Source of the DNA: Cronobacter muytjensii ATCC 51329
GTDB taxonomy: Bacteria > Pseudomonadota > Gammaproteobacteria > Enterobacterales > Enterobacteriaceae
Length of the DNA: 64,000 nucleotides
Assembly (NCBI RefSeq): GCF_001277195.1
Contig: NZ_CP012268.1
Span: 1,860,001-1,924,000, forward strand
Direction of reading: 5' to 3'
This document shows, piece after piece, positions 32,131 to 41,231 of this stretch (its first letter is position 1; each line of letters starts with the position of its first letter). The translations under genes were made by a program, and so were the position numbers. Under the pieces are notes generated by a model. That model had not been told where the DNA came from, made no database searches, and was given only the letters and a program-made list of their open reading frames with translations.

Positions 32131-32144
32131 TGACATTAATGTCA
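32131..32144. promoter_or_regulatory. MerR-type operator palindrome
   Basis: TGACATTAATGTCA is a perfect 14-bp palindrome between the divergent hydrolase and MerR genes. On the minus strand TTGACT precedes it, reminiscent of MerR-family promoters where the dyad sits in a long spacer. Confidence 0.6.
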
Positions 32145-32171
32145 GAGTCAAGCCGTTGATGAGGAGAAACG

Positions 32172-32540
32172 ATGGAACTGACAATCGGTAAACTGGCAAA
32201 AGCGACAGGCGTCAGCGCGCGCGCCATCCGGCATTATCACAATAATGGGCTGCTTACGGCAGTACGCGCCTGTAACGGCTATCGCTATTTCGACAGCAAG
32301 GCCATTACGCAGGTGCGCCAGATCCAGCGGTTAATCGCAACCGGCTTTAGCGTGGCTGAGATCCGCGCCTTTCCCGACTGCATGCTGTTGATTGAAGGCG
32401 CATCATTCTGTCCGGAAACCCAGGCCGTACAGTATCAGCGTCTGAAAGATATTGAAGAACAGATAATCGAGCTCGAGCAGCGTAAAGCGCGCCTGCTGGC
32501 AGCGCTGCGCCAGAATAACGACACCGGCGCGTTAAAATAA
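32172..32540 (+). CDS. MerR-family transcriptional regulator
   Basis: A 122-residue regulator. Residues 1-70 are the MerR winged helix (MELTIGKLAKATGVSARAIRHYHNNGLL), then a C-terminal dimerisation coiled coil (about 85-115). There is one Cys at 75 and one at 86, too few and poorly placed for a clear metal site, so the inducer may be organic. GAGGAG precedes the ATG. It presumably controls the divergent hydrolase through the palindrome at 32131. Confidence 0.9.
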   Translation: MELTIGKLAKATGVSARAIRHYHNNGLLTAVRACNGYRYFDSKAITQVRQIQRLIATGFSVAEIRAFPDCMLLIEGASFCPETQAVQYQRLKDIEEQIIELEQRKARLLAALRQNNDTGALK

Positions 32541-32822
32541 CCTCATAGTTGCTGGCGTTAAATAAATGGCGCGCAAAAGCTAATCACAAATAAATGTAAT
32601 CACAATGCGTTATTTTCCCCACGAATAATATTTGGTTATCCTCGCAACCGACATTTAAGCGGTCACATTTGAATACTCTATTCAGAAAAATCGCAGTCTG
32701 GCGAAACATTATTTTTCATATACGTCAATAAGTGTAAAGCATGAGAAAGGGCTGGCGATAAAACGCATTTTTAGTAAAAATCCCGGCACCGAAACAGTAA
32801 ACCTTCTTGTCAGTGAGTCGAT

Positions 32823-33392
32823 ATGGAATTCCGCGCCACCGCTTTTTTTGCCCTACTCTTTTGTACTTATCTGACAGGATGCGCAACCAAAGCCCCAAAA
32901 CCTGAAGCTGTCGCCCCGCATCCTGCGGCCACTGCCAACAGCCAGCGCCCCGATTTGATCCCGGTTATCGCGGCATTGCATGATCAGATGAATACCTGGC
33001 ACAACACGCCCTATGAATGGGGCGGCACAGAGCGCGACGGCATCGACTGCTCTGGTTTTGTCTGGCGTACCTTACATGACCGCTTTAATCTGCCGATGGC
33101 GCGCGTCACCACCCATGAATTAATTCAGATGGGCAAAGGGGTCGATAAAAATAAACTGCGGCCTGGCGATCTGGTATTTTTCCGTATTAAGGGCGCGCTG
33201 CATGTGGGCTTCTATGATTCCGACCGGCAGTTTATTCACGCCTCCACCAGTAAAGGCGTAACCCGCTCCTCTTTAGATAATCCTTACTGGAAAACCGTTT
33301 ATTTAGAAGCGCGTCGGTTGCCGGATAATATCAGTTCGGTGGTCACGCTGAATCACAATACAACGCCGGATCTCGCCAGTAACCGCTCCTGA
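32823..33392 (+). CDS. NlpC/P60-family lipoprotein
   Basis: A 189-residue outer-membrane lipoprotein with lipobox LTGC (Cys20) and an NlpC/P60 peptidase domain (about 50-170). The catalytic triad is complete: Cys76 in DGIDCSGFV, His127 in ALHVGFY and His139 in FIHAST. The close match to E. coli NlpC, including ASTSKGVTRSSLDNPYW, implies cleavage of peptidoglycan stem or cross-link peptides. The 30-residue C-terminal tail is longer than in NlpC. It is preceded by 282 AT-rich bases without a gene. Confidence 0.88.
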   Translation: MEFRATAFFALLFCTYLTGCATKAPKPEAVAPHPAATANSQRPDLIPVIAALHDQMNTWHNTPYEWGGTERDGIDCSGFVWRTLHDRFNLPMARVTTHELIQMGKGVDKNKLRPGDLVFFRIKGALHVGFYDSDRQFIHASTSKGVTRSSLDNPYWKTVYLEARRLPDNISSVVTLNHNTTPDLASNRS

Positions 33393-33393
33393 T

Positions 33394-33720
33394 TTACGAC
33401 TCGTCGTAAAATACCGCCAGCCAGACGGTTGGCGCGGTGGCGTCGGTCCACTCCACGCGGTGTTTACGCCGCGCCGGGATATTCAGGCAGTCGCCGGGGT
33501 GTAGCGTAACTTCGTCGCCGTCTTCAAAGCGCAGCGCGGCGCGGCCTGCGATAAGCGCCAGCCATTCGCCCTGCGCCTGGCAGTACCAGAAACCGGGCGG
33601 GCTTGCCTGGCCGGTTGAGACGATACGCTCCACCCGCAGCGCCGGGCGTTCTATCAGGGTTTCGAACGTCTCTGCCTCGCGCCGCTGCGCGGCATCGGGG
33701 AAATTGAGTAGTAAATTCAT
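33394..33720 (-). CDS. Small cupin-domain protein
   Basis: A 108-residue single cupin: GEWLALIAGRAALRFEDGDEVTLHPGDCLNIPARRKHRVEWTD covers both motifs, but the first metal-binding His pair of motif 1 is missing (only Glu is seen), so metal binding is uncertain. ATG at 33720 is preferred over a GTG directly before it. It converges on the NlpC-like gene with one base between stop codons. Confidence 0.82.
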   Translation of the reverse strand: MNLLLNFPDAAQRREAETFETLIERPALRVERIVSTGQASPPGFWYCQAQGEWLALIAGRAALRFEDGDEVTLHPGDCLNIPARRKHRVEWTDATAPTVWLAVFYDES

Positions 33721-33975
33721 CACCGCCTCGCTGTTTTACACACCTTTACCTCGCTGGTAATTTTAGCCGCAGTGTAAAGAATCCGCCGCGCGCCTGCGTC
33801 TTGTCGAATTAACCGTTTGAAAATAAACGCCTTCTTTTATTTGCCTGAACAGGCTACGTAAATCTGCTTAAAGCCTTTGGCGCGCCTGCGCGCCCCTCCC
33901 TCGCCCGCCCGCTGCGCATGGACGCGCCAGCAGGTAAGATGCGAACACACCTGCGTTTATATAAAGGAAAACATC

Positions 33976-34350
33976 ATGAACAGATTCGCGCTCGCGGCGC
34001 TGGTCGGCGCCACGTTTATCCTGGCGGCCTGCGACGACGCGGCCAAAGAGGAACTCAACAGCCATGTGAAAGAGGCGCAAACACAGGCGGAAGCACTGAA
34101 AGCGCAGGCCAGCGCCAGCGCCGCCGGGCTGAGAGATTCAGCGCAAAGCCAGTGGGATGAGGCCAAAGAAAAAGCGAGCCGTGCGGCGCAAACGACCGTC
34201 TCCGATCTTCTGCCGGGCGACGCCACAGCACAGCTTGACGCCGCTAAAGAGAAAGCGGCGTCGCTGTCAGAGCTGAAAGTGTCTGATTTCCTGCCAGGCA
34301 ATGAGGAAGAGGAACAGACCCAGGACGAGCAGGCGCAGGAAGAGAAATAA
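33976..34350 (+). CDS. Small lipoprotein with helical, charged repeats
   Basis: A 124-residue predicted lipoprotein: signal MNRFALAALVGATFILAAC with lipobox LAAC (Cys19). The mature part is Ala/Glu/Lys-rich and helical (HVKEAQTQAEALKAQASASA, DEAKEKASRAAQ), with two related blocks ending TVSDLLPGD and KVSDFLPGN. The tail is very acidic. AAAGGAAA precedes the ATG. I recognise no family; a periplasmic helical protein is all that can be said. Confidence 0.75.
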   Translation: MNRFALAALVGATFILAACDDAAKEELNSHVKEAQTQAEALKAQASASAAGLRDSAQSQWDEAKEKASRAAQTTVSDLLPGDATAQLDAAKEKAASLSELKVSDFLPGNEEEEQTQDEQAQEEK

Positions 34351-34356
34351 CCGGCG

Positions 34357-34659
34357 TCAGGTAAAAATCCACAGCCAGTCGTAGAGTTTTTGCAGGCCGC
34401 GCCCGGTTTTGCGCGCCGCGCCCTCCAGCCAGAGCCGAAAACGGTTTTTCTCACGCGGTGGCGCGCAGTGAACGCCTTTATGCGCCAGCGCGCGCCAGGC
34501 GGCGGCGCGCACCGCAAACACAAAGTCGTTTTTCATTATCCACGTCAGCAGCGTGACGCTTTCGGGCGCTGGCGCGTCACGCAGTTCATCGATTAACGCC
34601 AGCCGTACCCGGAAATCCGTTTTATCACGCGCGCGCTTTTCCGCGTCCGGGTAATCCAT
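34357..34659 (-). CDS. Small HEAT-repeat-like protein
   Basis: A 100-residue soluble protein with helical-repeat character: RVRLALIDELRDAPAPESVTLLTWIMKNDFVFAVRAAAWRALAHKG resembles two HEAT-like helices pairs. ATG at 34659 has AGGAGAG upstream; a longer frame from 34677 is less likely. Function unknown. It converges on the lipoprotein gene (6 bases between stops). Confidence 0.65.
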   Translation of the reverse strand: MDYPDAEKRARDKTDFRVRLALIDELRDAPAPESVTLLTWIMKNDFVFAVRAAAWRALAHKGVHCAPPREKNRFRLWLEGAARKTGRGLQKLYDWLWIFT

Positions 34660-34728
34660 CGCCTGCTCTCCTGTCACTTTACGCCGGGAGCTTAGCGAAT
34701 CGCCGCCGTAATGAACAGCGGCGCGACG

Positions 34729-35088
34729 TCATACGGCTGGCGGGTTATCGTCGCCGCCCTTATCGCTCATCTCATTGAGTACGATCTCTTTGGCGGGCGC
34801 CTCGTCGAGTTTACCGGCGTAATCCTCAGCCACATCCGGCAGGCTGGTAAACTGCCCGTCAAGGAACAGAAATTCCAGATGCCCTGCGATATCGTCCAGC
34901 ACCGCAGCGGCGCTTTTTAGCCCTTCGCCGTGCTCGTCATTGCCATCAAGACGCCAGGCGAAGGTGCCGTTCTCATCGGTGGCCTCGCCAAGATCGATAA
35001 TCCGGCCATCAATATTTTGCGCCAGCACACGGCCTTCGCAGAGAAAGAGAAAATAAGGCATCGCGTCGCGTTGAACAGATTCCGGCAT
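34729..35088 (-). CDS. Small acidic protein of unknown function
   Basis: A 119-residue soluble acidic protein with no signal peptide. Visible features are an N-terminal beta region (PYFLFLCEGRVLAQNIDGRIIDLG) and a central EHGEGLKSAAAVLDDIAGHLEFLFLDGQFTSLPDVAEDYAG. AAGGAG sits upstream of the ATG, supporting a real gene. I do not recognise the family. Confidence 0.65.
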   Translation of the reverse strand: MPESVQRDAMPYFLFLCEGRVLAQNIDGRIIDLGEATDENGTFAWRLDGNDEHGEGLKSAAAVLDDIAGHLEFLFLDGQFTSLPDVAEDYAGKLDEAPAKEIVLNEMSDKGGDDNPPAV

Positions 35089-35157
35089 CGTTAACTCCTT
35101 GCTGTTGAATGAAAGAGAAGTATAGCAGGCGGCGGTACGTTGCTTCGGGGAGGGAGA

Positions 35158-35180
35158 AAAGGCCGCACGGGGCGGCCTTT
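35158..35180 (-). terminator. Terminator of the sorbosone-dehydrogenase-like gene
   Basis: AAAGGCCGC and GCGGCCTTT form a 9-bp stem just past the stop at 35185; on the minus strand it runs into TTTTCTCC. Confidence 0.7.
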
Positions 35181-35184
35181 AGGG

Positions 35185-36486
35185 TTACTGCGCGGCGCTC
35201 ACGCGCCAGATGGCGTTACCGGCGTCATCGGCAATCAGCAGCGCGCCGTTTTTATCCTGCGCGACGCCGACCGGCAGCCCGCGCACCTGCTTCTGATCGT
35301 CCGTCAGAAAGCCAGTGACGACCGGCTGCGGCATGCCCACCGGTTTGCCGTTTTCAAATTTCACCCATACGACCTGATAACCGTTGAGCGGCGAGCGGTT
35401 CCAGCTACCGTGCTCGCTGATGAACGCGCCGCCGCGATACTGCGGCATATTCTCGCCCGTATAGAAATGCAGACCGAGCGGTGCGACATGCGAGCCAAGC
35501 GCATAGTCAGGCTTGATGGCTTTCTCTACCAGATCCGGGCGCGGCGGTTTGGCGCGCTCATCCACGTGCTGGCCAAAATAGCTGTACGGCCAGCCGTAAA
35601 AGCCCTTCTCCTGCACTGAGGTCATGTAATCGGGCACCAGGTCGGAGCCGATCTCATCGCGCTCATTGACGATAGCCCACAGCTTGCCGCTCTGCGGCTC
35701 CCACTGCAGGCCAGTCGGGTTACGCAGGCCGCTTGCGTAGATACGGCTCGCGCCGGTAGCGGCGTCCACCTCCAGCACCGCCGCGCGACGGTATTCCGCG
35801 CCGATGCCGTTTTCCGTCACGTTACTGTTCGAGCCCACGCCCACGTAGAGCTTGCTGCCGTCCGGGCTTGCCAGCAGCGCTTTCGTCCAGTGATGGTTAA
35901 TCGGCCCGCCGGGCAGTTCGGTCACCTCTTCGCCCGGCGTGCGGATCTCGGTTTGCCCTTCCTGATACGGGAATTTCACCAGGCTGTCGGCGTTCGCCAC
36001 CCACAGCGTATTGCCGGTAAGCTGGATGCCGAACGGCGCGTTGAGATTTTCGATGAAGGTATGTTTTTCCCATTTGCCGTTAACGTTACGCAGCAGCGTA
36101 ATGCGGTTACCGCCAGGCCCGCCCTTGCCGGATGCCTTCTGTACGATGCCCATAATCAGCTGTTTGGGACGGGTGGTGGGCTTCGGCGTGCCGTTGGATT
36201 CCGCCACCAGAATATCGTTATTCGGCAGCACATAGACCTGACGCGGATGCATCAGCCCGTCGGCGATTTTTTCAATCTTCAGGCCCTGCGCCACTGTGGG
36301 CATCTCGCCCTCTTTCCACGCGACGCCTTCCGGCACCTGCATCGGCGGCAGCAGGAAATTTTTCGCCTCCGGCAGTTCCGGGTTTGGCCCGACCTGTTTT
36401 TGCGGGTCGAGCGTGGCGCTGTTATCACAGCCGGCGAGTAAAACGCCCAGCGAAACGGCAAGCGCGAGTCGATGAATGTTGTTCAT
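35185..36486 (-). CDS. Sorbosone-dehydrogenase-like lipoprotein (PQQ-type beta-propeller)
   Basis: A 433-residue lipoprotein with lipobox LAGC (Cys20). The body is a six-bladed propeller of the glucose/sorbosone dehydrogenase family: LKIEKIADGLMHPRQVYVLPNNDILVAES, NAPFGIQL, SGLRNPTGLQWEP, GGAFISEHGSWNRSPLNGYQVV and LPVGVAQDKNGALLIADDAGNAIWRV. Related proteins use PQQ to oxidise sugars in the periplasm, but the substrate cannot be assigned. The DUF2231 membrane gene lies 12 bases upstream in the same direction and may be an electron-transfer partner (inference). Confidence 0.87.
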   Translation of the reverse strand: MNNIHRLALAVSLGVLLAGCDNSATLDPQKQVGPNPELPEAKNFLLPPMQVPEGVAWKEGEMPTVAQGLKIEKIADGLMHPRQVYVLPNNDILVAESNGTPKPTTRPKQLIMGIVQKASGKGGPGGNRITLLRNVNGKWEKHTFIENLNAPFGIQLTGNTLWVANADSLVKFPYQEGQTEIRTPGEEVTELPGGPINHHWTKALLASPDGSKLYVGVGSNSNVTENGIGAEYRRAAVLEVDAATGASRIYASGLRNPTGLQWEPQSGKLWAIVNERDEIGSDLVPDYMTSVQEKGFYGWPYSYFGQHVDERAKPPRPDLVEKAIKPDYALGSHVAPLGLHFYTGENMPQYRGGAFISEHGSWNRSPLNGYQVVWVKFENGKPVGMPQPVVTGFLTDDQKQVRGLPVGVAQDKNGALLIADDAGNAIWRVSAAQ

Positions 36487-36498
36487 GCGGGCTTCTCC

Positions 36499-36924
36499 TT
36501 AAGCAGTGCGTTGGCGTAACGCGAGTTGAACATTGGCGAGCAGCATCAGCGCCACGACCAGCGTAGAGAGAATGACGCCCGCAGGCACCACGGCGTAAGC
36601 ATCACGACTGTGAATAAAGGCGTTAACGATAGCCAGCACAATCGCGACCAGGTTCAGCCAGAAATGCAGCCGCTGCGCCGGGCCGTGCAGATGGCGACGC
36701 CCAGGCCAGATCTGCCCGAGGCTTATCAGTCGCGGGATAATGGCGACCACCAGCCCGATGGCGATGAGCCAGCTGGCGGCGTGCGTCCACATCAGCACAA
36801 AACTTTTCATGTAGATGATGTCGAAAATCCACGCGGCTACGAAAAAGCCTAAGGGAATGGGGTTGAGCAGTTCATACAGCGCCACGGCAACTGCCGGGGA
36901 TCGTGAGGTCGTGTGAGGGTGCAT
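36499..36924 (-). CDS. DUF2231 membrane protein
   Basis: A 141-residue protein with four predicted membrane helices. N-terminal HPHTTSRSPAVAVALYELLNPIPLGFFVAAWIFDIIY and later His residues (LHGPAQRLHFWLNL) are typical of DUF2231 proteins, some of which look like small heme or quinone-linked membrane subunits. It is the first gene of the two-gene unit with the sorbosone-dehydrogenase-like lipoprotein; AGGAG precedes the ATG. Confidence 0.82.
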   Translation of the reverse strand: MHPHTTSRSPAVAVALYELLNPIPLGFFVAAWIFDIIYMKSFVLMWTHAASWLIAIGLVVAIIPRLISLGQIWPGRRHLHGPAQRLHFWLNLVAIVLAIVNAFIHSRDAYAVVPAGVILSTLVVALMLLANVQLALRQRTA

Positions 36925-37094
36925 CTCCGTCTCCTGAAGTCATCCAGAACCAACGACGTCAGCGCACAGGCGCCGCACGTCGGCGTGCCTGTAAAAGCGT
37001 AGTCAAGATGCGCGAGAATGACGGGATAATCGGAACAACGTTTTAGCTTGCGAGCGTGACGGCGGCGCCGGGCGGGCCGCCAGACGTGAAAAAA

Positions 37095-38309
37095 TCAGAT
37101 TAAGGTGTCGCCCCACTTCACGGCTTCATGCGTCATATCAATGATATCGCGCTCGGTGAGATTAAGTTCTTTCGCCACGACCACCACCTGCAGCCAGTCG
37201 GCGCGCTCGAACGCCTCGCACAGACGAACCAGCGTTCCTGGAATGCCTTCGCGGTTGAGAAGCGCTTTCTTGACCTCTTTAGAGACGTAAATCTGCTCCA
37301 GCAGCGTCTCCATCGGGATATCCATAATCGCGTCGAGGCGTGAGAACAGCCCGGCGATAAACGCGTCATCCTCACTGACGCCGCCTATCCGGTGCGCCGC
37401 CAGCTCGCAAAAGCGTCCGTACACCAGACTCACGTTATAAAGCTCGCTCACTGACGGATCGCTGATATGGGTGACAGCGAGGATCGTAATAAACCTTTTC
37501 AGCTCATAGAGCCCGAGAAACGCAAAAATGCTGCGAAACGGCAGCGATTCGGCGTTGGCGTGGTAGTTATGCTGATATTTGATGTTATTCACATAGCGCA
37601 TCAGCTTATAAGTCAGCGCGACATCCCGGCTGATGAGCGTTTCTATCTTGGCGATATCCGGGCGGGCGGCATTGACCTCGCGAATCAACTCAAGAATAAA
37701 GACTTTTTGTTCAGGAAGCTTTTTGGTTTTGATAAGTTCCGGCTTGCTGTAGAAATAGCCCTGGAAAAGATGAAAGCCAAGTTTCTGATACTGCTCCAGC
37801 TCTTCGCGGCGCTCAACTTTTTCAGCCAGCAGTTTGCAGCGCAGGTTGGGATGATTTTTCAAAAACGCTTTGATCTGATTAACGCTTGTCGCCTGAATAT
37901 CAAACTTGATGACGCTGATATACGGCAGAAACCGGCTCCATTCGCTCTCCAGCGTAAAATCGTCCAGCGCAAAGCAGTAGCCCCGCTCATACATGTCGCG
38001 CACGGTTGTAAACAGCGCGTTATCCGGCGTGCTGTCTTCCAGGATTTCAATCACCACTTTGTGGCGCGGCAGCGACAGCGCCAGCCCGTTGACGATCATC
38101 TCATACGGGAAATTGATAAACGACGTATGGTTGCCGGAAAGACGCTGTAACGGCGTTACCAGAAAATGATCGGCGAGCAGCTGGCTGGTGGCGAACTCGG
38201 CGGAGACTTTCGGGAAGGCATTCGTCAGTCCGTCCCGGTAGAGCAGCTCATAGGCCACCGTGTTCAGCGACGCATCAAAGATAGGCTGTCGCGCTATGAA
38301 GGAATACAT
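37095..38309 (-). CDS. EAL-HDOD signalling protein
   Basis: A 404-residue cytoplasmic protein: N-terminal EAL-like domain (about 1-200; FIARQPIFDASLNTVAYELLYRDG, FALDDF, IKFDI, HLFQGYFYSKP) and C-terminal HDOD domain (about 205-390). The catalytic EAL motif is replaced by EILE, and other metal ligands are altered, so it probably does not hydrolyse c-di-GMP; the family acts through binding or protein contacts. GGAGG lies seven bases before the ATG at 38309; an upstream ATG at 38327 is less likely. Its c-di-GMP theme matches the three cyclases in the window. Confidence 0.87.
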   Translation of the reverse strand: MYSFIARQPIFDASLNTVAYELLYRDGLTNAFPKVSAEFATSQLLADHFLVTPLQRLSGNHTSFINFPYEMIVNGLALSLPRHKVVIEILEDSTPDNALFTTVRDMYERGYCFALDDFTLESEWSRFLPYISVIKFDIQATSVNQIKAFLKNHPNLRCKLLAEKVERREELEQYQKLGFHLFQGYFYSKPELIKTKKLPEQKVFILELIREVNAARPDIAKIETLISRDVALTYKLMRYVNNIKYQHNYHANAESLPFRSIFAFLGLYELKRFITILAVTHISDPSVSELYNVSLVYGRFCELAAHRIGGVSEDDAFIAGLFSRLDAIMDIPMETLLEQIYVSKEVKKALLNREGIPGTLVRLCEAFERADWLQVVVVAKELNLTERDIIDMTHEAVKWGDTLI

Positions 38310-38534
38310 TTCAACCTCCGGTTTCATTTTCGACGTCCATTACAGCGTTTCGCTGCTTGTTCGACCGGCACTTAAACATTCCTGAATTACCCTTCCGGCA
38401 CTCCGCCGGCAGACCAGAAAGCACAGCGGAAGCGCCCGATCCCCTTCTCCCGCCCCGTACGCCATCAAAGGCGCAGCTTTATAAGACGTTTATCGGCGTG
38501 CGGCAGGCTTTCTTGAGCATATATCCACGCGCCG

Positions 38535-39671
38535 TTATTTCGCGCGCGTCGCCGGTAACAGGAGCGCCACCAGCGCCAGGACGCCAAAAATACCCAGCGC
38601 CGTGACTGCGCCGACGCTATCAAGCAGTGCGCCAAACAGCGCGGAGCCCGCCATCTGGCCAATCGCCAGCAGCAGAAACACCGCGCCAAGCCCGGCAGCC
38701 GGGAACTCGCCCGCCGCCTCCACGCCGCTCACCAGCAACACGCCGGAGAGCGTGATATACGCAAACCCATACAGCGCCGCCACGCCCCAGCACAGCCACG
38801 GCTGCGTATAAGAGAGCGCCAGCAGGCCGAAGGCGAGCAGCGTAAGGATTTGCATCAGCCGGTGAGCCGTATTAATCCCGACGCGTCCGATCAGTGCGCC
38901 GGTAAGAACCCCGAAGCATCCCGCCGCGCCGGTCACCAGCCACAGCAGCGTGATGTCGCGCGCGGCTTTATCGGCAAGTGAGGCAAACATCAGCGGCCCG
39001 AAAGACCAGTACGCGGCGCTAACGATCCCGCTTAACAGCGCGACGATCAGCGGCGGGCGCAGCGCGGGCTGTCGGACTGCCGCAAGCTGGCGCTGCAACG
39101 AGACGCGCTCGCCGGTAGTGCCCGCTGGCATAGCGCGCATCGCCATCAGCGTCGGGACAACCGCTACAGCCGCAAACAGCAGCCAGATATCGCGCCACTG
39201 GCCCGGCATCAGCAGTACGGCAAGCGCGGAGACGATAATTCCCCCGCCTGTACCGGCATTGATAACCGTATTGACGCCGGGGCGCTGTGGCGGCGCGACA
39301 TTCCGGTTCACCGCTTCGGCCATAGGCGGCGACACCAGGCCGGAACTGACGCCGCCGCAGATCACTCCCACCAGCAGCCAGAGCGGGCCGGGCGACCGCG
39401 CCAGGATAAGCAACCCGACAATGGCGAAGAGACCCGCCAGCAGCGACGGTAAGCGGGGGCCGGTGCGGGCGGTACAGAGAGAGGCGACGACGCTCGCCAC
39501 GCCATACGCCGCGAACGACGCCGCCGACAGCACGCCGACGAGCGTTGAAGACATCGGGATATCCCGAATGACGGCAGGCAACTGCAATCCCCAGGAGAAA
39601 CGCGCCAGGCCATAGGCGGCGGCAATCAGCGAAAACCCGCTCAGAGCGAGAAATTTATGTCCGGACAGCAA
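38535..39671 (-). CDS. MFS transporter, YbfB/YjiJ type
   Basis: A 378-residue protein with 12 predicted membrane helices, an MFS pattern and family-typical ALSGFSLIAAAYGLARFSWGLQLPAV at the start. The start appears to be TTG at 39671 with GAGGT five bases upstream; the next Met is at residue 40, inside the first loop. The substrate is unknown. Monocistronic between an EAL-HDOD gene and a small secreted protein. Confidence 0.87.
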   Translation of the reverse strand: MLSGHKFLALSGFSLIAAAYGLARFSWGLQLPAVIRDIPMSSTLVGVLSAASFAAYGVASVVASLCTARTGPRLPSLLAGLFAIVGLLILARSPGPLWLLVGVICGGVSSGLVSPPMAEAVNRNVAPPQRPGVNTVINAGTGGGIIVSALAVLLMPGQWRDIWLLFAAVAVVPTLMAMRAMPAGTTGERVSLQRQLAAVRQPALRPPLIVALLSGIVSAAYWSFGPLMFASLADKAARDITLLWLVTGAAGCFGVLTGALIGRVGINTAHRLMQILTLLAFGLLALSYTQPWLCWGVAALYGFAYITLSGVLLVSGVEAAGEFPAAGLGAVFLLLAIGQMAGSALFGALLDSVGAVTALGIFGVLALVALLLPATRAK

Positions 39672-39725
39672 AGCGACCTCAGTTCAGTCAATCCCGTCAC
39701 TGAGTGTAGCCGTCAATCGGCAACC

Positions 39726-40061
39726 TTAACGCATCGCGCGGGCAAGTTCGTCGCCGCAGGTTTGCGGGGCGGCGGCGAGCGCGTCGCGCGTTGCCCCGTT
39801 CATTCCCTGCCAGGTTTTGATCACTTCACGGCCAAGCGAGGCGTTATAGTGCCTTTTTTGCAGGGCGTAATCGTTGTTGCTGCCCTCAATGGCATTTTCC
39901 ATGCGGGCGGGCCATGTGGCCGGGTCGTCGGCATGGATGGCACAAAAGACCGCAGCGTAATACGCCTTATCTTCAGTGCTGTAATGTGGCGCCAGCCACG
40001 CGTACGCCAGCGCCGCGACGGCGAAAAGGAAAAGAACAACGCGCCAGGTGAAAAATTTCAT
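39726..40061 (-). CDS. Small secreted or membrane-anchored protein
   Basis: A 111-residue protein with one hydrophobic N-terminal segment (residues 6-24, VVLFLFAVAALAYAWLA) and a soluble remainder with two Cys (FCAIHADD and PQTCGDE) that could form a disulphide in the periplasm. I recognise no family. It is transcribed divergently from the UV endonuclease gene. Confidence 0.72.
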   Translation of the reverse strand: MKFFTWRVVLFLFAVAALAYAWLAPHYSTEDKAYYAAVFCAIHADDPATWPARMENAIEGSNNDYALQKRHYNASLGREVIKTWQGMNGATRDALAAAPQTCGDELARAMR

Positions 40062-40208
40062 AAGTTGTTTCTGATAAGCCAGTAAATAGCGCGGCAGAAC
40101 CGCAACAAACGGACAGTATAACGCCCTTCCTTAAACCGCGGCTCTACGGTGTAACGCGGCGGCCGGTTTTCAACTGCTACACTAAAACCAGACATAACCG
40201 GAGGGTGC

Positions 40209-41183
40209 ATGAAATTAGGTTTCGCGTGTAAGTTTTTAGATTCAGGGCTAAAGCAGGAGTTTCCGTTTAAATCGACGACCCGCACCCGTTTTTTAAGCCT
40301 CAGCCATGAGCAACGGCTGGCGCTCTTATATCAGCTCTCTGAGACCAATCTCAGGAATCTGTATTCTACATTTGAGCAGCTCGCACAGTTACCGCCTGCA
40401 TTGCGCATGATGCGCATCGGCAGCGATTTACTTCCGCTCTATACGGTGCCCGAGGCAGGACCTGTCTATCAGGAATTTTTGGGCGATCTCGCACCGCTGT
40501 TTACCCGCTGCGGCGAATATGCGCGCGAACAGGATATCCGCCTCTCCTTTCATCCCGGCCAGTATTCGGTGTTAGCGTCAGATAATCCTGATGTGGTCGA
40601 TCGCGCTATTGAGGATGTGGAATATCACGCCACCTGTGCGGTGATGATGGGCTACGGGCAGCGTTTTCAGGATTTCAAAATCAATATTCACATGAATGGC
40701 AAGCGCGGCGTCGAAGGCTTTCGCGACGCGTTTACCCGCTTAAGCCCGCAGGCGCAGAAGATGTTAACCGTGGAGAACGATGAAATCTCCTGCTCGCTGG
40801 ATGATGTATTACAGGCCCAGGGGCTGTGCCCCATCGTGCTGGATATTCATCACTACTGGGTAAAAGAGAATGCGTTTATTACGCCGGACGATCCACGTAT
40901 CGAACAGATAAAAGCCTCCTGGCGCGGCGTGCGCCCGGTGCTGCATTATTCCATCTCTCAGGAAGGGCTTATCCCGGAACAGGGATACCCGGAGCAGTCG
41001 CAGTTGGGCATTCCCAAAACCAAACTGCGCGCGCATTCCGATTATTATTTCAACAGCACGCTGAACGACTGGGCGCTGTCTTTTACCGATTTCGACATCA
41101 TGTGCGAAGTGAAGATGAAAAATATCGCCCGCGACCGTCTCTACGATTATGCGCTCCTGAAAGGCGTGATGAAGGTAGCGTGA
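40209..41183 (+). CDS. uvsE: UV DNA damage endonuclease (UvdE/UvsE)
   Basis: A 324-residue TIM-barrel endonuclease of the UvdE family that nicks DNA 5' to UV photoproducts and other lesions, starting an alternative excision repair. Typical segments are MKLGFACKFLDSG, LRNLYSTFEQLAQLPPALRMMRIGSDLLP, LSFHPGQYSVL, TVENDEISCSLDDVL, DIHHYWVKEN and MCEVKMKN, which supply the His/Glu/Asp metal ligands. E. coli has no orthologue, so it is an accessory gene. GGAGG precedes the ATG. Confidence 0.92.
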   Translation: MKLGFACKFLDSGLKQEFPFKSTTRTRFLSLSHEQRLALLYQLSETNLRNLYSTFEQLAQLPPALRMMRIGSDLLPLYTVPEAGPVYQEFLGDLAPLFTRCGEYAREQDIRLSFHPGQYSVLASDNPDVVDRAIEDVEYHATCAVMMGYGQRFQDFKINIHMNGKRGVEGFRDAFTRLSPQAQKMLTVENDEISCSLDDVLQAQGLCPIVLDIHHYWVKENAFITPDDPRIEQIKASWRGVRPVLHYSISQEGLIPEQGYPEQSQLGIPKTKLRAHSDYYFNSTLNDWALSFTDFDIMCEVKMKNIARDRLYDYALLKGVMKVA

Positions 41184-41231
41184 TTTTTGCGTGCGCCATA
41201 TCGGTGGGTGCGCCATTTTGGGTACAGCGAT

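Noticed and set aside
35147..35154. GGGGAGGG octamer right of dif on the plus strand
   Set aside because: It fits the KOPS consensus but has the wrong polarity; KOPS bias is statistical, so single sites prove little.
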